64,000 nucleotides of DNA, taken from positions 109,049 to 173,048 of the forward strand of contig BCIJ01000023.1 in the NCBI GenBank assembly GCA_001599935.1. Direction: 5' to 3'. This stretch comes from Holtermannia corniformis. Its lineage: Eukaryota > Basidiomycota > Tremellomycetes > Holtermanniales. A program made the translations under genes and the position numbers. Shown here piece after piece: positions 35,134 through 46,175 of the stretch. Numbering within the stretch: position 1 is the first letter of the stretch; every line of letters begins with the position of its first letter. A model generated the notes under the pieces. It did not search any database, was not told the DNA's origin, and saw only the letters and a program-made list of their open reading frames with translations.

Positions 35134-37073
35134 TTAGATGAGCGACTCGGTCTCTGCGCTTTGCTCGTGGCGAGGCGAGACAGTCTGGCGCGCACAGAGG
35201 GCACGCACGCCGACACGGTGCGGGATACTCGCCAGATTGTGCCAGGTCTTCCTCGCGCCGCGAGTTGCAGCCGCTTCCACCCCCGAGCCGACGAGTGCAA
35301 TGCCTAGCAGTAGCGCAAGAACCCCGACATCTCCAAGTTTGTCCCATCCAGTCGTCTGCGCTCTGCTTCTCGTCCCGTCCCAATCGACGGTCGTGTGCAC
35401 GACGAACGAGACCGTGCCAGACTGCTGGTACAGGACGCGACCCCAGGGATCGACCAAGGCCGAGACGCCGTCCGGCGACCGATCGCACATCAACGTCGTG
35501 ACGCCCCGTGTGACGCTCAGAGTCTGCGCTTGATCGAAGAGTTGCGCTCCGATCTCGGGGATGGGCGAAGCGGTCGGTAGCAGCAAAATGTTGGCGTCAA
35601 GAGGCAGCGCTGGGGCGTGAAACGCGTCGAGGCAGATCAAAGGTGAGACGGTGATCTCGCGGATGTGCGGTTGGTTGGCTGCCCATGTTGATTTGGGGAC
35701 GTGAGGTGGGCTACGATCTCAGTCTCTTGTGCAGTTGGGAGGGGCTGACGTACGGTGGAAGGTCAACGGCCCAAGCGGGCGATGGCTCTGCGCCTTCTGT
35801 TAGCCCGTACGATTCAATCACTGCGCTGTATCAGCCAGACTCGTCACAGCGTCCTCCGACATACACGGTACCAGCTTGCGCTTCTCGTACGTCCCGATGA
35901 CCCCATGCGGCCCCACCAAGACCACCTCGTTGCGCTTCTCACTCTTGCTGTCTCCTACGCTCGACAGAGCGGCAGCGATCCAGACGCCCTGCTTGGCCGC
36001 CAGCATCCCAATCATCTCCACCGCTTCGTCCCGGTCTTGGCGTGTCGTGAGCTCAAGAGCCGTCTCGGGCCAGAGCAGGACTTTGGCCTGCGAGGCGAGC
36101 TTTGTCGATTCGTGTAGGTACGTCTCGAGTGTGGCGCCCTCTGAAGGCGGCGGGAGGACACAGGCGAGGGTAAGGGGTGTGCTGGCGTCTAGCGGCTGCG
36201 AGAGCGACAGCGGGAGAGGCAAAGGCGAGCACAGTGACGAGATGATCGCTACCAGGATCAGGAAGAGCAGCAACGTCCAGTGGGCGATTGCGAGTCTCGA
36301 GGTCAAGCTCTTGGCGCCGGGAGTCGCAGACGGGAATGTCGAATATTGCTTTGTGAAAAGGTCTGAGCCTGAGCAATCGCTAGTCTCGTGTGCGACGAGC
36401 CTGCTCTCTTCGTCTGGACCTGAAGTCTCCTCCGCCAAGCCTAGGAGGTCGACCCCATGCGGTGCAGTGACGACTTGATCGTTGTGGGCCGCACCAAGCG
36501 CTGAACAGAGGACGATCGCCGTCGAGGCGACTAGGAAATCGACGCCAGGCTGCCCGAAAGTCTTCATGAACGGCAGTAGTAGCCTCGGGAGAGCTGCAGC
36601 CGAGAGAATCGGTGCGCCCTGTAGACGATCAATCAGCAGGCTTGGCCCGCGGCTACCCACCAGTTACAACTCACCAAGCGTCCAAACGGGCTGATAGTCT
36701 GCCACAGCACCAAGCTCGCCGACCACAGGATCGGGAACACCATCAGCCCAGTCCATCTTCCACGGCTGACGAGATGAGCATAGCCCACAATGGGTGCCAA
36801 GATGGCCAGCCCGACGATGGCCGACCAGACGGTTTGCAGAGCGATCGCATGGACCGCCGAGCTGCGGTGCAAGAGGTGGAGCGAGGTCGGGAGGCAGGAA
36901 CCGAAATGGGCCGTCGAGAGAGTGAGGTACGTTTTGAGCGGCGACGCTGTGAGATGTAGCACGAGAGGAAGGAATCCGATGGGCAGTAACAGTCCTGAAT
37001 GCGCTGGATTGAGGGCAAACAGGGCGGTGATGAAGAGCGCGGCGTATGGCTTCCACTGCATCGACGGGGACAT
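35134..37073 (-). CDS. Lnt-like polytopic protein with CN-hydrolase domain
   Basis: The N-terminal part is a multi-helix membrane region (WKPYAALFITALFALNPAHSG, VGLAILAPIVGYAHLV, GLMVFPILWSASLVLW, DFLVASTAIVLCSAL, HWTLLLFLILVAIISSL). It is followed by a carbon-nitrogen hydrolase domain with the Glu-Lys-Cys triad: E in LLWPETALEL, K in YEKRKLVP and C in PLICLDAFHAP. A final hydrophobic helix (GDVGVLALLLGIALVGSG) closes it. This layout is that of bacterial apolipoprotein N-acyltransferase, which moves an acyl chain to an amine on the outer membrane face. What the fungal homologue acylates is not something the sequence shows. Introns fall near 36620-36665 and 35640-35830. It converges with DUG2 (69 bp between stop codons). 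Confidence 0.82.
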
Positions 37074-37241
37074 GGCTAAGGTGATGGATGTCGAGTGAGA
37101 TGCGATCGACTACAGCTCGTTGGATCCGCACGAGGCCCCAGATGAGATGGAGAGATGCAGACGATGAGCGTCACACGGATACATCACGGGCCATCAGAGG
37201 CATGACTGTACAAGGCTAAGGGTCGTCGCAAAGGAGGAAGC

Positions 37242-38063
37242 TCAGGAGGACTCTGGCCAAACCCGGAAGAGCTGAAGTGGCGGGGGCAAGATGTCGTCTG
37301 CGAGGGATCCCATAACGTCAGCGTCGAAAGTCTCGGCAGACGAACAGGTTGACTCACGAGGCGAACCCGTTGCGACCTTCTGAAGCATCCCATACAGCAA
37401 AGGCCCGTTGGCCTGCCGGTATCGTACACGCAGCCGTCGGCCGTCGGCCGAAGCCTTCAAGCCGTTCCACAGCTCCAACCTTGCTTGCCACAGCACGCAG
37501 CGACCGAGGTCGTCGTGAAGCGCCTTAACCTCAGAGTTGACGGCCGCCACGCTGGCGATTTCGAACATACAGTTCTCGAGGTACTGCCGTGTCGCAACGC
37601 CTCGCCTGACGTGGCTGGACACATAGGTGAGCGTGTCCAAATAAGAGGCTTCGATAGCGGCTTTGGTGAGCTGATTGTCGTCGTTGTCGACATGGAGTCG
37701 TTGCCCGAGACGGCAATATACCGTGTATTGACAATGATTTTGCGTTGTCACGTAGCCAGCCTCGGCGAGCGCAAGTATGAGACATGCCAGAGCAGTCCTA
37801 TGGTTCCCATCAAGGAACACTTGACCCACTCTCACCTCGACCGCTAAAGCCGTCGCCCGACGCACAGCAGTTCGAACATCCTAGCAATCGTCAGCAGAGG
37901 TCCTGCAGCACACAGCTGAGTTGTGGAGCAAAGACGACGTACCTCCTTGACCAGCAGAAGCCCACGCTAATGCCCATCTTGGTCGTCCTCTACCACGTCG
38001 CCGACCTCCTCCTTCAACTGCTCTACGGCTCGTTCTCTGTCTCTTGGGCATTGGTAGTTTGAT
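37242..38063 (-). CDS. Fic/Doc-like domain protein, 5' end unresolved
   Basis: The main exon (37242-37880, 213 codons including TGA) starts DVRTAVRRATALAVEVRVG and then gives QVFLDGNHRTALACLILALAEAGY. This matches the Fic/Doc core H-x-F-x-D-G-N-x-R except that the motif His is Gln. In active Fic AMP-transferases that His is the catalytic base. A 62-nt intron (37881-37942, donor GTACGT, branch CTGAC) precedes it in phase. Upstream, the same frame reads RGLLLVKE back to an in-frame TAG near 38-39 bases before the donor, so either another intron ends there (acceptor CATTAG) or the gene is broken. I could not find a start codon in frame. The C-terminal 120 residues show no known domain. Confidence 0.6.
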
Positions 38064-39572
38064 GGAACACCACCAGGGGTTTAGCCGCCTGTGACGAGGC
38101 AGTTGAGCTGCAGTAGCCGCAGTCGGTCGTTTTCCCGTGAGAGCGTCAAGTGATCCAATCTCCTGCCTCGTCTGCGCGCCGTACATTCTTGAAGCAGAAG
38201 ATACGGCCCGTGGATCGAGGTGGTTAAAGTGCTGTGCGAGAGGCGACGACGAGGACGGGGGTGAGGAGGGTCTGATCGACCGAGGGGACGGCCAAGACCG
38301 TACCGAAGACGTAGACGAGGGCATGTGATCAGAGGACGACGAAAATCGTAGATGAGGTCGAGAGGGGATCGATACCCTGGGTGGGTGGGGCGGAATGCGC
38401 GGTCGGGCTATGGCTGTGGGAAGCAGCATCAGAGTCGTGTCCACATGAGAAAAGTCGGCATACCGAGGAGGTTCCTGTCTGCTAGACGGCAAGTCAGTCA
38501 AGGTCCCGTATGTAGATCGCAGCACGTACACATGCCAGCACGGTACAGCGAGTGGTGACGGTGAACCGGATGGGGTGGGGGCGGGTTGGAAGGGCTGCTA
38601 CTTGTGATCAGGTGCCGCCCGCCAGTCGCGCAACGTCTAAAGTACTTACAGCAGCAGCTCGTGGCTGCCCAATGCGATACCAAGCATAGTGTCTCGTAAA
38701 CCATCAGTCGGTGTCGCAATATATTCCTTTCGAGCACACTTACCGGCCCTTGTTCTCTCTGTTACTTCTTGAGGGTTTGACGTTAAAATGTACGATTGGA
38801 ATGGGTCGAGTGCTGGTCATGTTGACCGGTCTGAAGGGTGTTTGGTGTCGTGGTTGGTTGTAAGGGTCAACGCTTTGCGGGTGGCAAACAACTTGGTCCG
38901 TGCGGAGATCCGGTCGGAGATCCGATCATTCGTCGCACGGGTGCGTGGCATGTAGTTTGGCGTGGTGTTGAAGAGCGGCGAAGCCAGCTAGCACACCTGC
39001 AAGGAATCCCGCGGACAGTGACTTCTGGTGCGATCTGCTTCAAATCGGAGCCCATACGGTCCCTCATAGGACACACGCAGCCGGGCCTTCGGGTCTCAGG
39101 TCATCATCGCGATCTGCCTCTCGCGATCTAGCTCCTTCCATCTGTCAACACGTGCTTGATCGATAGCACGCAGCACGATGGCACACCTCTCCGCTGATGC
39201 CGCCGGTGCAATTGACACAGCGGTGTGCGCCGACCGTCCCACGGGCTTATCCAAGAGCCAGCCGAGAAAGTATCGCAAGGATAATCCGCGCCGTGAAAAG
39301 GACGAGGCATATGAAGCCCGTACGCAGCGCGAGCTTGTAGAGCGTGACAAGAAGGCGGAGGACTACACAAGCATGGAGCTGAGCCAGATGCCGGTGACCT
39401 GGCTTGCGCACGGACAATGGGGCGAGCCAAGCTGCAGTCGTCGGTCATGGTACGCTCGGGCACGGCCGAAGGCCAGACCGGGGTGGACGGAGCAGAGCGG
39501 GGAGCTCACTATGTAGAGGTTTAGATCAGACCCGTCAGATCTTGAGGTTGAGAGAACTCGGCAGCACCCAGA
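38064..39572. other. Gene-poor stretch
   Basis: No gene is established. A minus-strand frame near 38079-38195 reads LDHLTLSRENDRLRLLQL, a leucine-heptad-like coil ended by TAA, which could be an exon of an unrecognised small gene. A plus-strand frame at 39178-39516 is charged (KYRKDNPRREKDEAYEARTQRELVERDKKAED) with no recognisable relative. Neither has convincing splice partners. Confidence 0.35.
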
Positions 39573-39594
39573 GTTTACTGCATATGCAGTAAAC
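39573..39594. repeat. 22-bp perfect palindrome
   Basis: Bases 39573-39594 equal their own reverse complement at all 22 positions, centred on CATATG (39581-39586) with arms GTTTACTG and CAGTAAAC. The match stops exactly at these ends. A perfect 22-bp palindrome without a loop suits a dimeric DNA-binding protein better than a hairpin terminator. Confidence 0.9.
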
Positions 39595-39715
39595 AGTAAG
39601 TAGAAGATTGTAAAGAGACGCCACTGTCATCATTGGCAAGCCTTCTCAGCTCCCGACCTTTTCCCAATCGTCTCACGATCCTCTTACAATTGTCTTACGA
39701 TCGTCTCCCAATCGT

Positions 39716-40092
39716 TGTAAAGGATTTGCCACTCGGCCGTCAGCCAACCGTCAGCCAGGCCGAGTGCCAGGACAGTAGCCCCTCTAGCCAGGGCAAAGCC
39801 GCTTGCCATGCCAACTGCCAGGCCGCAGGCCAGGCAAGCTGCCAGCCTTGGGTGGCAAATCTTTATTCATATAACGTAGTCTAGCTATATAAGAGACGGA
39901 AATTGGACAGTGTCCTCTTTCCCTCTGAGCGTATGGATCTGATCAATCCATAAATCCTTCTTCCCGAACCAATAAGCAATTCGCCTCTCTTGCTTACCGT
40001 TGACCGCTGTAGACGTTGAATTAAGCTTAGGCGGGGACAGCGCTAGCGCGCCTCAACCCTTTGCATGTGACCACCAGGTTAGGGTCGTAACA
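39716..40092 (+). mobile_element. LTR-like segment
   Basis: The 377-bp segment begins TGTAAAGG and ends GTCGTAACA. It has a TATATAAG box (about 39885-39893) with a transcription-start-like context downstream, and is rich in short GCCAG/GGCCA repeats. These traits fit a solo or truncated copia-type LTR. No 5-bp target duplication is visible (ATCGT before, GCGCC after), so one side may be eroded or the boundary may be wrong. Just upstream, 39660-39715 carries three imperfect copies of a TCTTACGATCGTC-like word. Confidence 0.42.
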
Positions 40093-40344
40093 GCGCCCCG
40101 GCCTCTCGCCGTCGATGCCGAGTCAGATACCTGCAGGGTAGGTGCGAGAGCAGGCGTAAGCCAGGAACAGGTAGACGTATGAGATGCTAGTCGCAAAAGG
40201 CAGCACGGCAGGGAAGAACCCAGACCACGTCCCAGCGCTGTCTACACTACTATGATCCTTCACACCTGACTGAACGGCGGTCCTACACCGCATTTCCATT
40301 GTGCAGACTTGAAGCTGCTATAACTATCACATACAAACACGCGC

Positions 40345-42063
40345 TCACGCGCTTACACTGGAGCTATCCCGCTCTACTCTAGATTTCTCCTGTTCCGCTT
40401 TCAGCGCTGCAATTTCTGGCGCGGTCAAGAAGCGGCCTCCCTTCCCGCGCGGCCGAGAACAAGCGTGGCGATGGCGAGACTCGTGAAGGTAGGGCTGTGT
40501 GTGTGTCAGTTGCTAGCAATCATGTCGCTGACGCTAGCGCCCTCACTTTGCGAGATCTCACGAGCCGATTGAGCTCTTCGAGTCGAACGCGCGCCATTCG
40601 TCGTTTGAGGATACGGTGGTATTGCTTTGCGTTGACGTATAGCGGTTCTTCGTTTGCGACGCCGACGGCCGCAGGGCCTTGGCCGGCGTCGTTATCTGAA
40701 TATTCTGCGCACTCGGCTGATGACTCGAGTCGACTGGGACCGAGTTGACTGTCGCTGGTACTGGATGAACGTCGCCGAGTAGGGTAGGTTGACGGCCTGG
40801 CTTGGGGGGACTCGGTCAAGCCTTGGCCTTGGGTTTGACCTTGGGCGAGGTGATGGCTGGGTGCGGGGAAATCGTTCGTGTGCTCATAACCGGCTGAGAA
40901 GTCGGCTACTGCTGGTGCGAAGGAGGGGTAGGACGCGTCGACGTAGTCGCCAATAGGGACGATCGGATACGAATAGGATGGTGGAATAGTGGTCAACGCT
41001 TGCTCTGCTTGAGAGTACGGGAGGACAATGATACGCGGCGTGGTGTACGCGCCGGGTGCTGCCGCATAGGCAATGGGTTCGTAGGCACTGCCCCAGGCGT
41101 GTTCAACCGTCGTGGACAGCAGACCTGCCGCTGTCGAGAGCACGTCGAGGCCTTTGCATGGTGCGGGCTCGAGCAGCCAAGCGGGCCAGTCGTCGATCCC
41201 GACTGGTTCGGCAGGGTGACAAGCCTGGTGGTCGAGAACGGGCCAGTCGTACGAAGCGCGCTGAGCCTCGAGCCAATCGAGGTTACCGGCCGTCATGTAC
41301 ACGGTCGTGAGACAGCCGTGCCGCACGACGTCTTATGCGTAGTCTAACCCGGTGCACATTCACATTCCGCACGACCCACATACAGGCCGGCAACAACGGA
41401 TCGCTACGCAGGATTCCGAGAAAGCACGCCACGGTCCGTGAGAAGCGCAATGGCGAACGCCCGGGGTCAAAGGAGGTGTGGGAGGCCGTTGATCGGCCCA
41501 TGATCTATTGGCAGAAAAGCATAAAGGTTCCACAGGAACTTTTACGAGACGTGCGAGACGAGTGGGTATTGGTAGTGGGTATACCAATCGGATCGCGCGG
41601 AAGTGATGAAAAGAGGCCTGGCAGAGTCGCCGGCTTGCCAGCGGTGGGCGATTGGCGGAAGCAGACGTTGTTTCGCTCCGAGTCTGTTTCGCCAGGTTGT
41701 GCATTGCAGCGCGCGTCAACGGGGTGTGTGTCGGGTAGATCTTGCAAGCTGTACTGACTGTACAAGGCCTGGCCTAGGCTTGGCACTGCCTGGCCATCGA
41801 TCCGATAGTCTCTTTGCGAGTGCTGCGCGCCGTCCAGTGGCATGACCGGATGGCATCTGCCATGGCCGATGGCGCCGCGTGAGGTCGGTGCTCAACGTGG
41901 GACAATCTTTATGCGAGCCATCGCTGTCTGGCGACCACAGACTGCCGGATGCGTACCGAGCGGGCGAGATGGCATTCATGTTGGAGTCGTGCACGGAAAG
42001 CCTGGCGCCACCGTGAGTCGGGTGGATCGGGTCAAATTCCGCGCTAGCTGGTAACGACTCCAT
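40345..42063 (-). CDS. HAP2: HAP2/NF-YA copy A
   Basis: NF-YA (Hap2) joins Hap3/Hap5 to bind CCAAT boxes. The conserved domain spans two exons: EEPLYVNAKQYHRILKRRMAR (Hap3/5 contact helix) with LEELNRLVRSRK, then after an intron PYLHESRHRHACSRPRGKGGRF, the DNA-reading part, intact including the RHRHA and GGRF residues. The last exon is 40345-40494 with 50 codons and TGA. The N-terminal half begins MESLPAS at 42063, as in copy B, but between shared words CCATCCGG and ATGCC (about 41850) copy A has two bases where copy B has four, which shifts its frame. A later start (MPLDGAQHS, 41843) or splicing could rescue it. The middle exon starts near 41300 (NLDWLEAQRASYDW). The full 5' structure is unresolved. 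Confidence 0.75.
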
Positions 42064-42537
42064 AGCGTGGTGGTAGCTCTGAAGCTGTACGAGCTCGATC
42101 CCACTCGCTGGCTGGTGACTCTATTCGGTGGAATTTCGTGCTAACAGAGCTGTCAGCTGTACTAGCGGTCAGTCATCGAGCTGATCGACCGACCTGGGTG
42201 CGATCGCGCGTGCCGAGTGTATGACCTGTGGTGGTCCCAGTGACCCTGTGCTCGAGTGCTACGCCTGCGCTGCTGCTACATTGCTTGCCGGAGCATTACA
42301 GTCCCATCGGCATGACGACCACTCAAAGCGCGAAAGGAGTAGCTGCGCACGCATCAGTCATATCTATGACTGCGAGCCCTTTTCTCACAATCTGGTAGCT
42401 CACGGCGACTGTTCCGTGATGACAGGATGCTGCCTGCTGGTCTATCAAGTAAGCTCGTGCGACACGGTGTGCACAGTTTTTGGGAGGCTGCGATTGCGTG
42501 AAAGGTTTGCAAGGCATGTAAGATGATGGTCGATGCA

Positions 42538-43980
42538 TCAATCTGCTAGGGCCAGGGCCTCGGTTACACAGCTCTTGATAGCCCAGAATTCCACGCAGAG
42601 GTGTTGTTGTGCAGCCCAGTCCTTGATATCATCTGGCACCGAGCGGGAGTATGACTGGAAGTAGGCTTGCAGGATTGAATAGACAAAGGGGCCGACAGCA
42701 ACGTTGAGGTGTTGCAGTTGGTTGTGCTCATCACGAGGTGTGCGGAAGTTGACTGGCGGTTCGAACAGGATCGGGTCCGGAGTGTACGAGAACTCGACAC
42801 CTCCAGAACGCTTGTCGAATGGCGTCTATTACCCTTAGCTCACGCGCGTGGATGCTTTGATGAGTATAGCTTACCTTGGTGGCGTACCTGCTCCACACCC
42901 TACGCGGGAGCAGGGCTCCGACGCCGGTCCCCCAGCCAATGTTTGCGACTTGCAGCACCGCTGGCTCATCCAGAGGAGTCGGATGCGCCGTGTAGATCGT
43001 GATGTTCGGTTCCAGGGGGTGGACCGAGGAACCGTAAATCTTGACGACGATCACCGAATTGCCTGCCGGGGTGTCAGCTTGGGAATTGAATTGGTTCATC
43101 TTGCACTGACCATTGTAGCCTTCGTCAACGGCGTCTTGTCTGGCGCGCGATCCCGACTCGTTGTTGTGCGCGACCTCCAACAGCAATCTTGCCGAGTGCA
43201 TCTCTTCGCCAGCGACCCACGCCATGTCGGAAATCTTTGCAAATGTTTCCCGTTCCCCAGCCTCGTTCTCACGTTTGAGATCGCGAGAAATTGCGGCCAA
43301 CTAAGGGCGTCAGAACGGTACTGCTGCATGATCTGTGCGCTCACCCTGTCGCATAGAATACGGGCGGCTGCGGTACCGCGAGCGCGCGGGTCGGCTGGTA
43401 GAAGTCTCATGCCCTGTATGGCGGCGGCAATGTCTTGCTCAAGCTCTGGCGAGGTATCAGGCAGACTGGCAAAAATCTTGGATATTTGCAAGTCAATATA
43501 GGTGCTGATCTGCGCAAGTCTGAGCATTCAACGAGGTGTAGCGAAACGTCGCGTCACCTTTGCTATCGCCGTCTCGTGCACCCAGGTTGGGTCGCCCAAA
43601 TAGTAGAGGCCATTGCGCCACCACAAGTACTTTGCACCTTGCGGCTTGCGAGTTGCGACCCATCTGCGTATGTCTGTGTCAATGGTGATTCAACGGCTTG
43701 ATGTGCAACTCACCTATCGTATTGGAATTTCGATATGGGGTAGTATACGACGATGGCTTGATCTGTACCGTGATCAAAACTGTCCAGACCCTCTTGACTG
43801 GTCGACAGAGTCGGACCGCGAAGTAGTAGCGTTTCGTTGGCGGCCGCGGTAGCCGCGACGATGGCAGGGTGGATGGTCGAGATGTAGGCGTCGGTCTCGG
43901 ATGTGCTGATGGGCATCAGTAACGCTAGTTCGACCTAGACTTGCGACTGACTCATTGCTATACAAGTCTATCCCTTTCAT
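42538..43980 (-). CDS. Seven-exon protein of unknown function, between the HAP2 copies
   Basis: I do not recognise this protein. Exons 43952-43980, 43714-43905, 43558-43663, 43345-43509, 43111-43300, 42875-43062 and 42538-42825 join in perfect phase to 1,158 nt, or 385 residues, with canonical donors and acceptors at all six introns (44-60 nt). The start is MKGIDLYSND and the end is VTEALALAD. It has no signal peptide or membrane helix. Recognisable textures are a Trp/Tyr-rich segment (YDRWVATRKPQGAKYLWWRN), an acidic amphipathic helix (PDTSPELEQDIAAAIQGM), a charged helix (RDLKRENEAGERETFAKISD) and a beta-rich part (NSVIVVKIYGSSVHPLEPNI). The intact multi-exon frame argues for selection. It lies between duplicated HAP2 copies and is not itself duplicated here. 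Alternative: a lineage-specific enzyme or effector. Confidence 0.8.
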
Positions 43981-44207
43981 CTTGTTCAACAGCGTCTGGT
44001 CGTCCACGGACGCGTGTCAAGATTGACATTGGTATCAAGCCGAAGCGATCTGGTCGTACCTGTCCGGGCGTATGATCAAGATCCCTGCAGGCTAGGTGCG
44101 AGCAGGCAGAGGGTTAGCGAGCAACGAGTCGATGTCGACGTGTAAGATGCATTCCGCGCGGTCCACGTGCCAGCCAATGTGTCATAACGGTCACACGTCC
44201 AACACGC

Positions 44208-45721
44208 TCACGCGCTGACACTCGAGCTATCGCGCTCTACCCTAGCCTTCTCTTCCTCTTCCGCTTTCAGCGCCGCAATCTCTGGCGCGGTCAGGAAGCG
44301 GCCTCCCTTGCCGCGCGGCCTCGAACATGCATGTCGATGCCGCGACTCGTGGAGATATGGCTACAGGTCAGGTCACCAGCCGGCATGTTGAATCCGTCAA
44401 CTCACTTTACGAGACCTGACGAGCCGATTGAGTTCTTCGAGACGGGCTCTGGCCATTCTCCGTTTGAGGATGCGGTGGTATTGCTTTGCGTTGACGTAGA
44501 GCGGCTCCTCGTTCTCGACGGCGGTAGGGCCGTCTTCGAGCGGGGCGTCATGTTGATAATCTGCGTACTCTGCGCCGTTGTAGCCTGTGGAAGACCCGAG
44601 CCGACTTGGACCGGGTTGACTGTCGCTCGCACTCGATGAGCGCGAGCGCTGATCGGGGTAATTCGATGGACCGGCTTGAGGCGAATCGTCCAAGCCTTGG
44701 GCGAGTTGATGGCTGGACGCGGGAAAGTCGTCCGTGTGGTCGTAACCGGCCGAGAATCCGCCTACGGGTGCAAGTGGGAGCGGGTCAGCACTTGATCTGC
44801 TCGAGGGAACGGGACGCGTAGCCGAGGTTGGCACCGACGTCGTGGCAAGCAGGCATGCCGCTGCGGAGAGTACGTCACGCCCTCTTCGGCACAGGCGCCA
44901 GTGGCGACTCGAGCCACGCAAACCAGTCGTTGATCCCACCAAATGCGACTGATTCCGCGGTTGATCGCTGCGATTCACCATCATCAAGACAAGCAGCGAG
45001 CACTCTGATGCGCGCTTTCATCTCTACACGCATTCCGCAAACGCAACACTGTCGGTGGACGCGCTAGGGGTCAAAGGAGGGGTACGATGATCGGCCAAGA
45101 TATATGTATTGGCAGGCAAGCATAAAGGTTCCACATGAACGGGGTGCGAGTGGGTATTGGCAGTGGTATGCTAATCCCATGGCACGGCTTGATGAAAAGA
45201 GGCAGCCGAGCCAGCGCCGGTACTGGCACCAACAGCGCCAATCCAGCGAGACAGAGCAGACGGCGCAGGGTAGACATACCTCTATTTCGGTCAAGATCTG
45301 CAGTTTGGCCGGGTTGTGCAGTGTAGCGCGCGTCAACGTGCTGTGCGTGGGGTAGATCTTGCAAGCCGTGCCGAGTGTACAAGGCCTGACCTTGGCTCGG
45401 CACTGCCTCGATCCGATAGTCCCTTTGCGAGTGCTGTGATATTCCCGACGCAGCGTTGTCGAGTGGCATCAGCCCGGATGGCATCTGCACGCTCGTGTGT
45501 GAGCCCGGCTGAGCTCGACGGTGCTCGACGTCGTACGCGGCGGGCGGGTGGCGGTCTTTGTGCGCGCCGTCACTGTCTGGCGACCACGGACTGCCGGATG
45601 CGTAGAGCGCAGGAGAGATGGCGTTGATGTTGTAGTCGTGGACAGAGAGCCTGGCAGCATTGTCGCCACCGTGAGTCGAGTGGATCGGATAAAACGCCGA
45701 GCTGGCCGGTAACGACTCCAT
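44208..45721 (-). CDS. HAP2: HAP2/NF-YA copy B
   Basis: This is the second NF-YA copy, same strand and arrangement as copy A. It has EEPLYVNAKQYHRILKRRMAR, LEELNRLVRSRK, an intron, then PYLHESRHRHACSRPRGKGG and FLTAPEIAALKAEEEEKARV, with TGA at 44208-44210. The N-terminal half is open from MESLPASSAFYPIHS (45721; the same frame extends upstream to 45994) to LDRNRG near 45278, where a GTATGT donor follows. The middle exon that in copy A encodes GIDDWPAWLLEPAP is recognisable here as GINDWFAWLESPLAP (about 44890-44950) but runs into TGA in that frame before the C-terminal part. Copy B therefore needs an extra splice or is broken in the middle. Noncoding flanks are also shared between copies (for example TGCAGG-TAGGTGCGAG downstream). 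Confidence 0.68.
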
Positions 45722-46175
45722 CGTGTGGTTGGGCTGATTCAATCCCACTCGCTCGCTGCTGATGATCCCAGTCGCAACTCGGTCGGTACTGTTGGCTGGT
45801 GCGGTGCTAACATTGCTGTCAGCTGTGCTAGTCGCGAGAAGAGTGATCGCTGATCGACCGACCTCTGTGGGATTGCGAGACTGCCAACTGTGACTCTGGA
45901 ATGCTTTGTGCGTCTGACGTTGATCACTGTCGCCCTGATGGTTGCTGCTGCTTGATCGCTGTCCGTTGCGCGGTTGTCGCTGTCCCGTTTGCACTGAGCG
46001 ACGGCCGAATGCGATCTTAAAACATTGCCACCGAGTTAAAACACGTCCGGTTAAGCCACGCTAACCCCTTCAGCTGAAACACCGATAACGCCGAGACCGG
46101 TTAACCCCCCCCGTTTCCTCACCGCCCGTTCGACTATCACCATCGACCGTCGACAGCAGCCAGCACGCATCCACA

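Noticed and set aside
9576..37073. Functional cluster for nutrient sensing (Kog1, Avt3, Cch1, Dug2)
   Set aside because: These are conserved housekeeping genes on both strands with individual promoters. Nothing but proximity links them.
39178..39516. Charged 112-codon open frame
   Set aside because: A coiled-coil-like stretch alone is not enough; no upstream or downstream exon or start context supports it.
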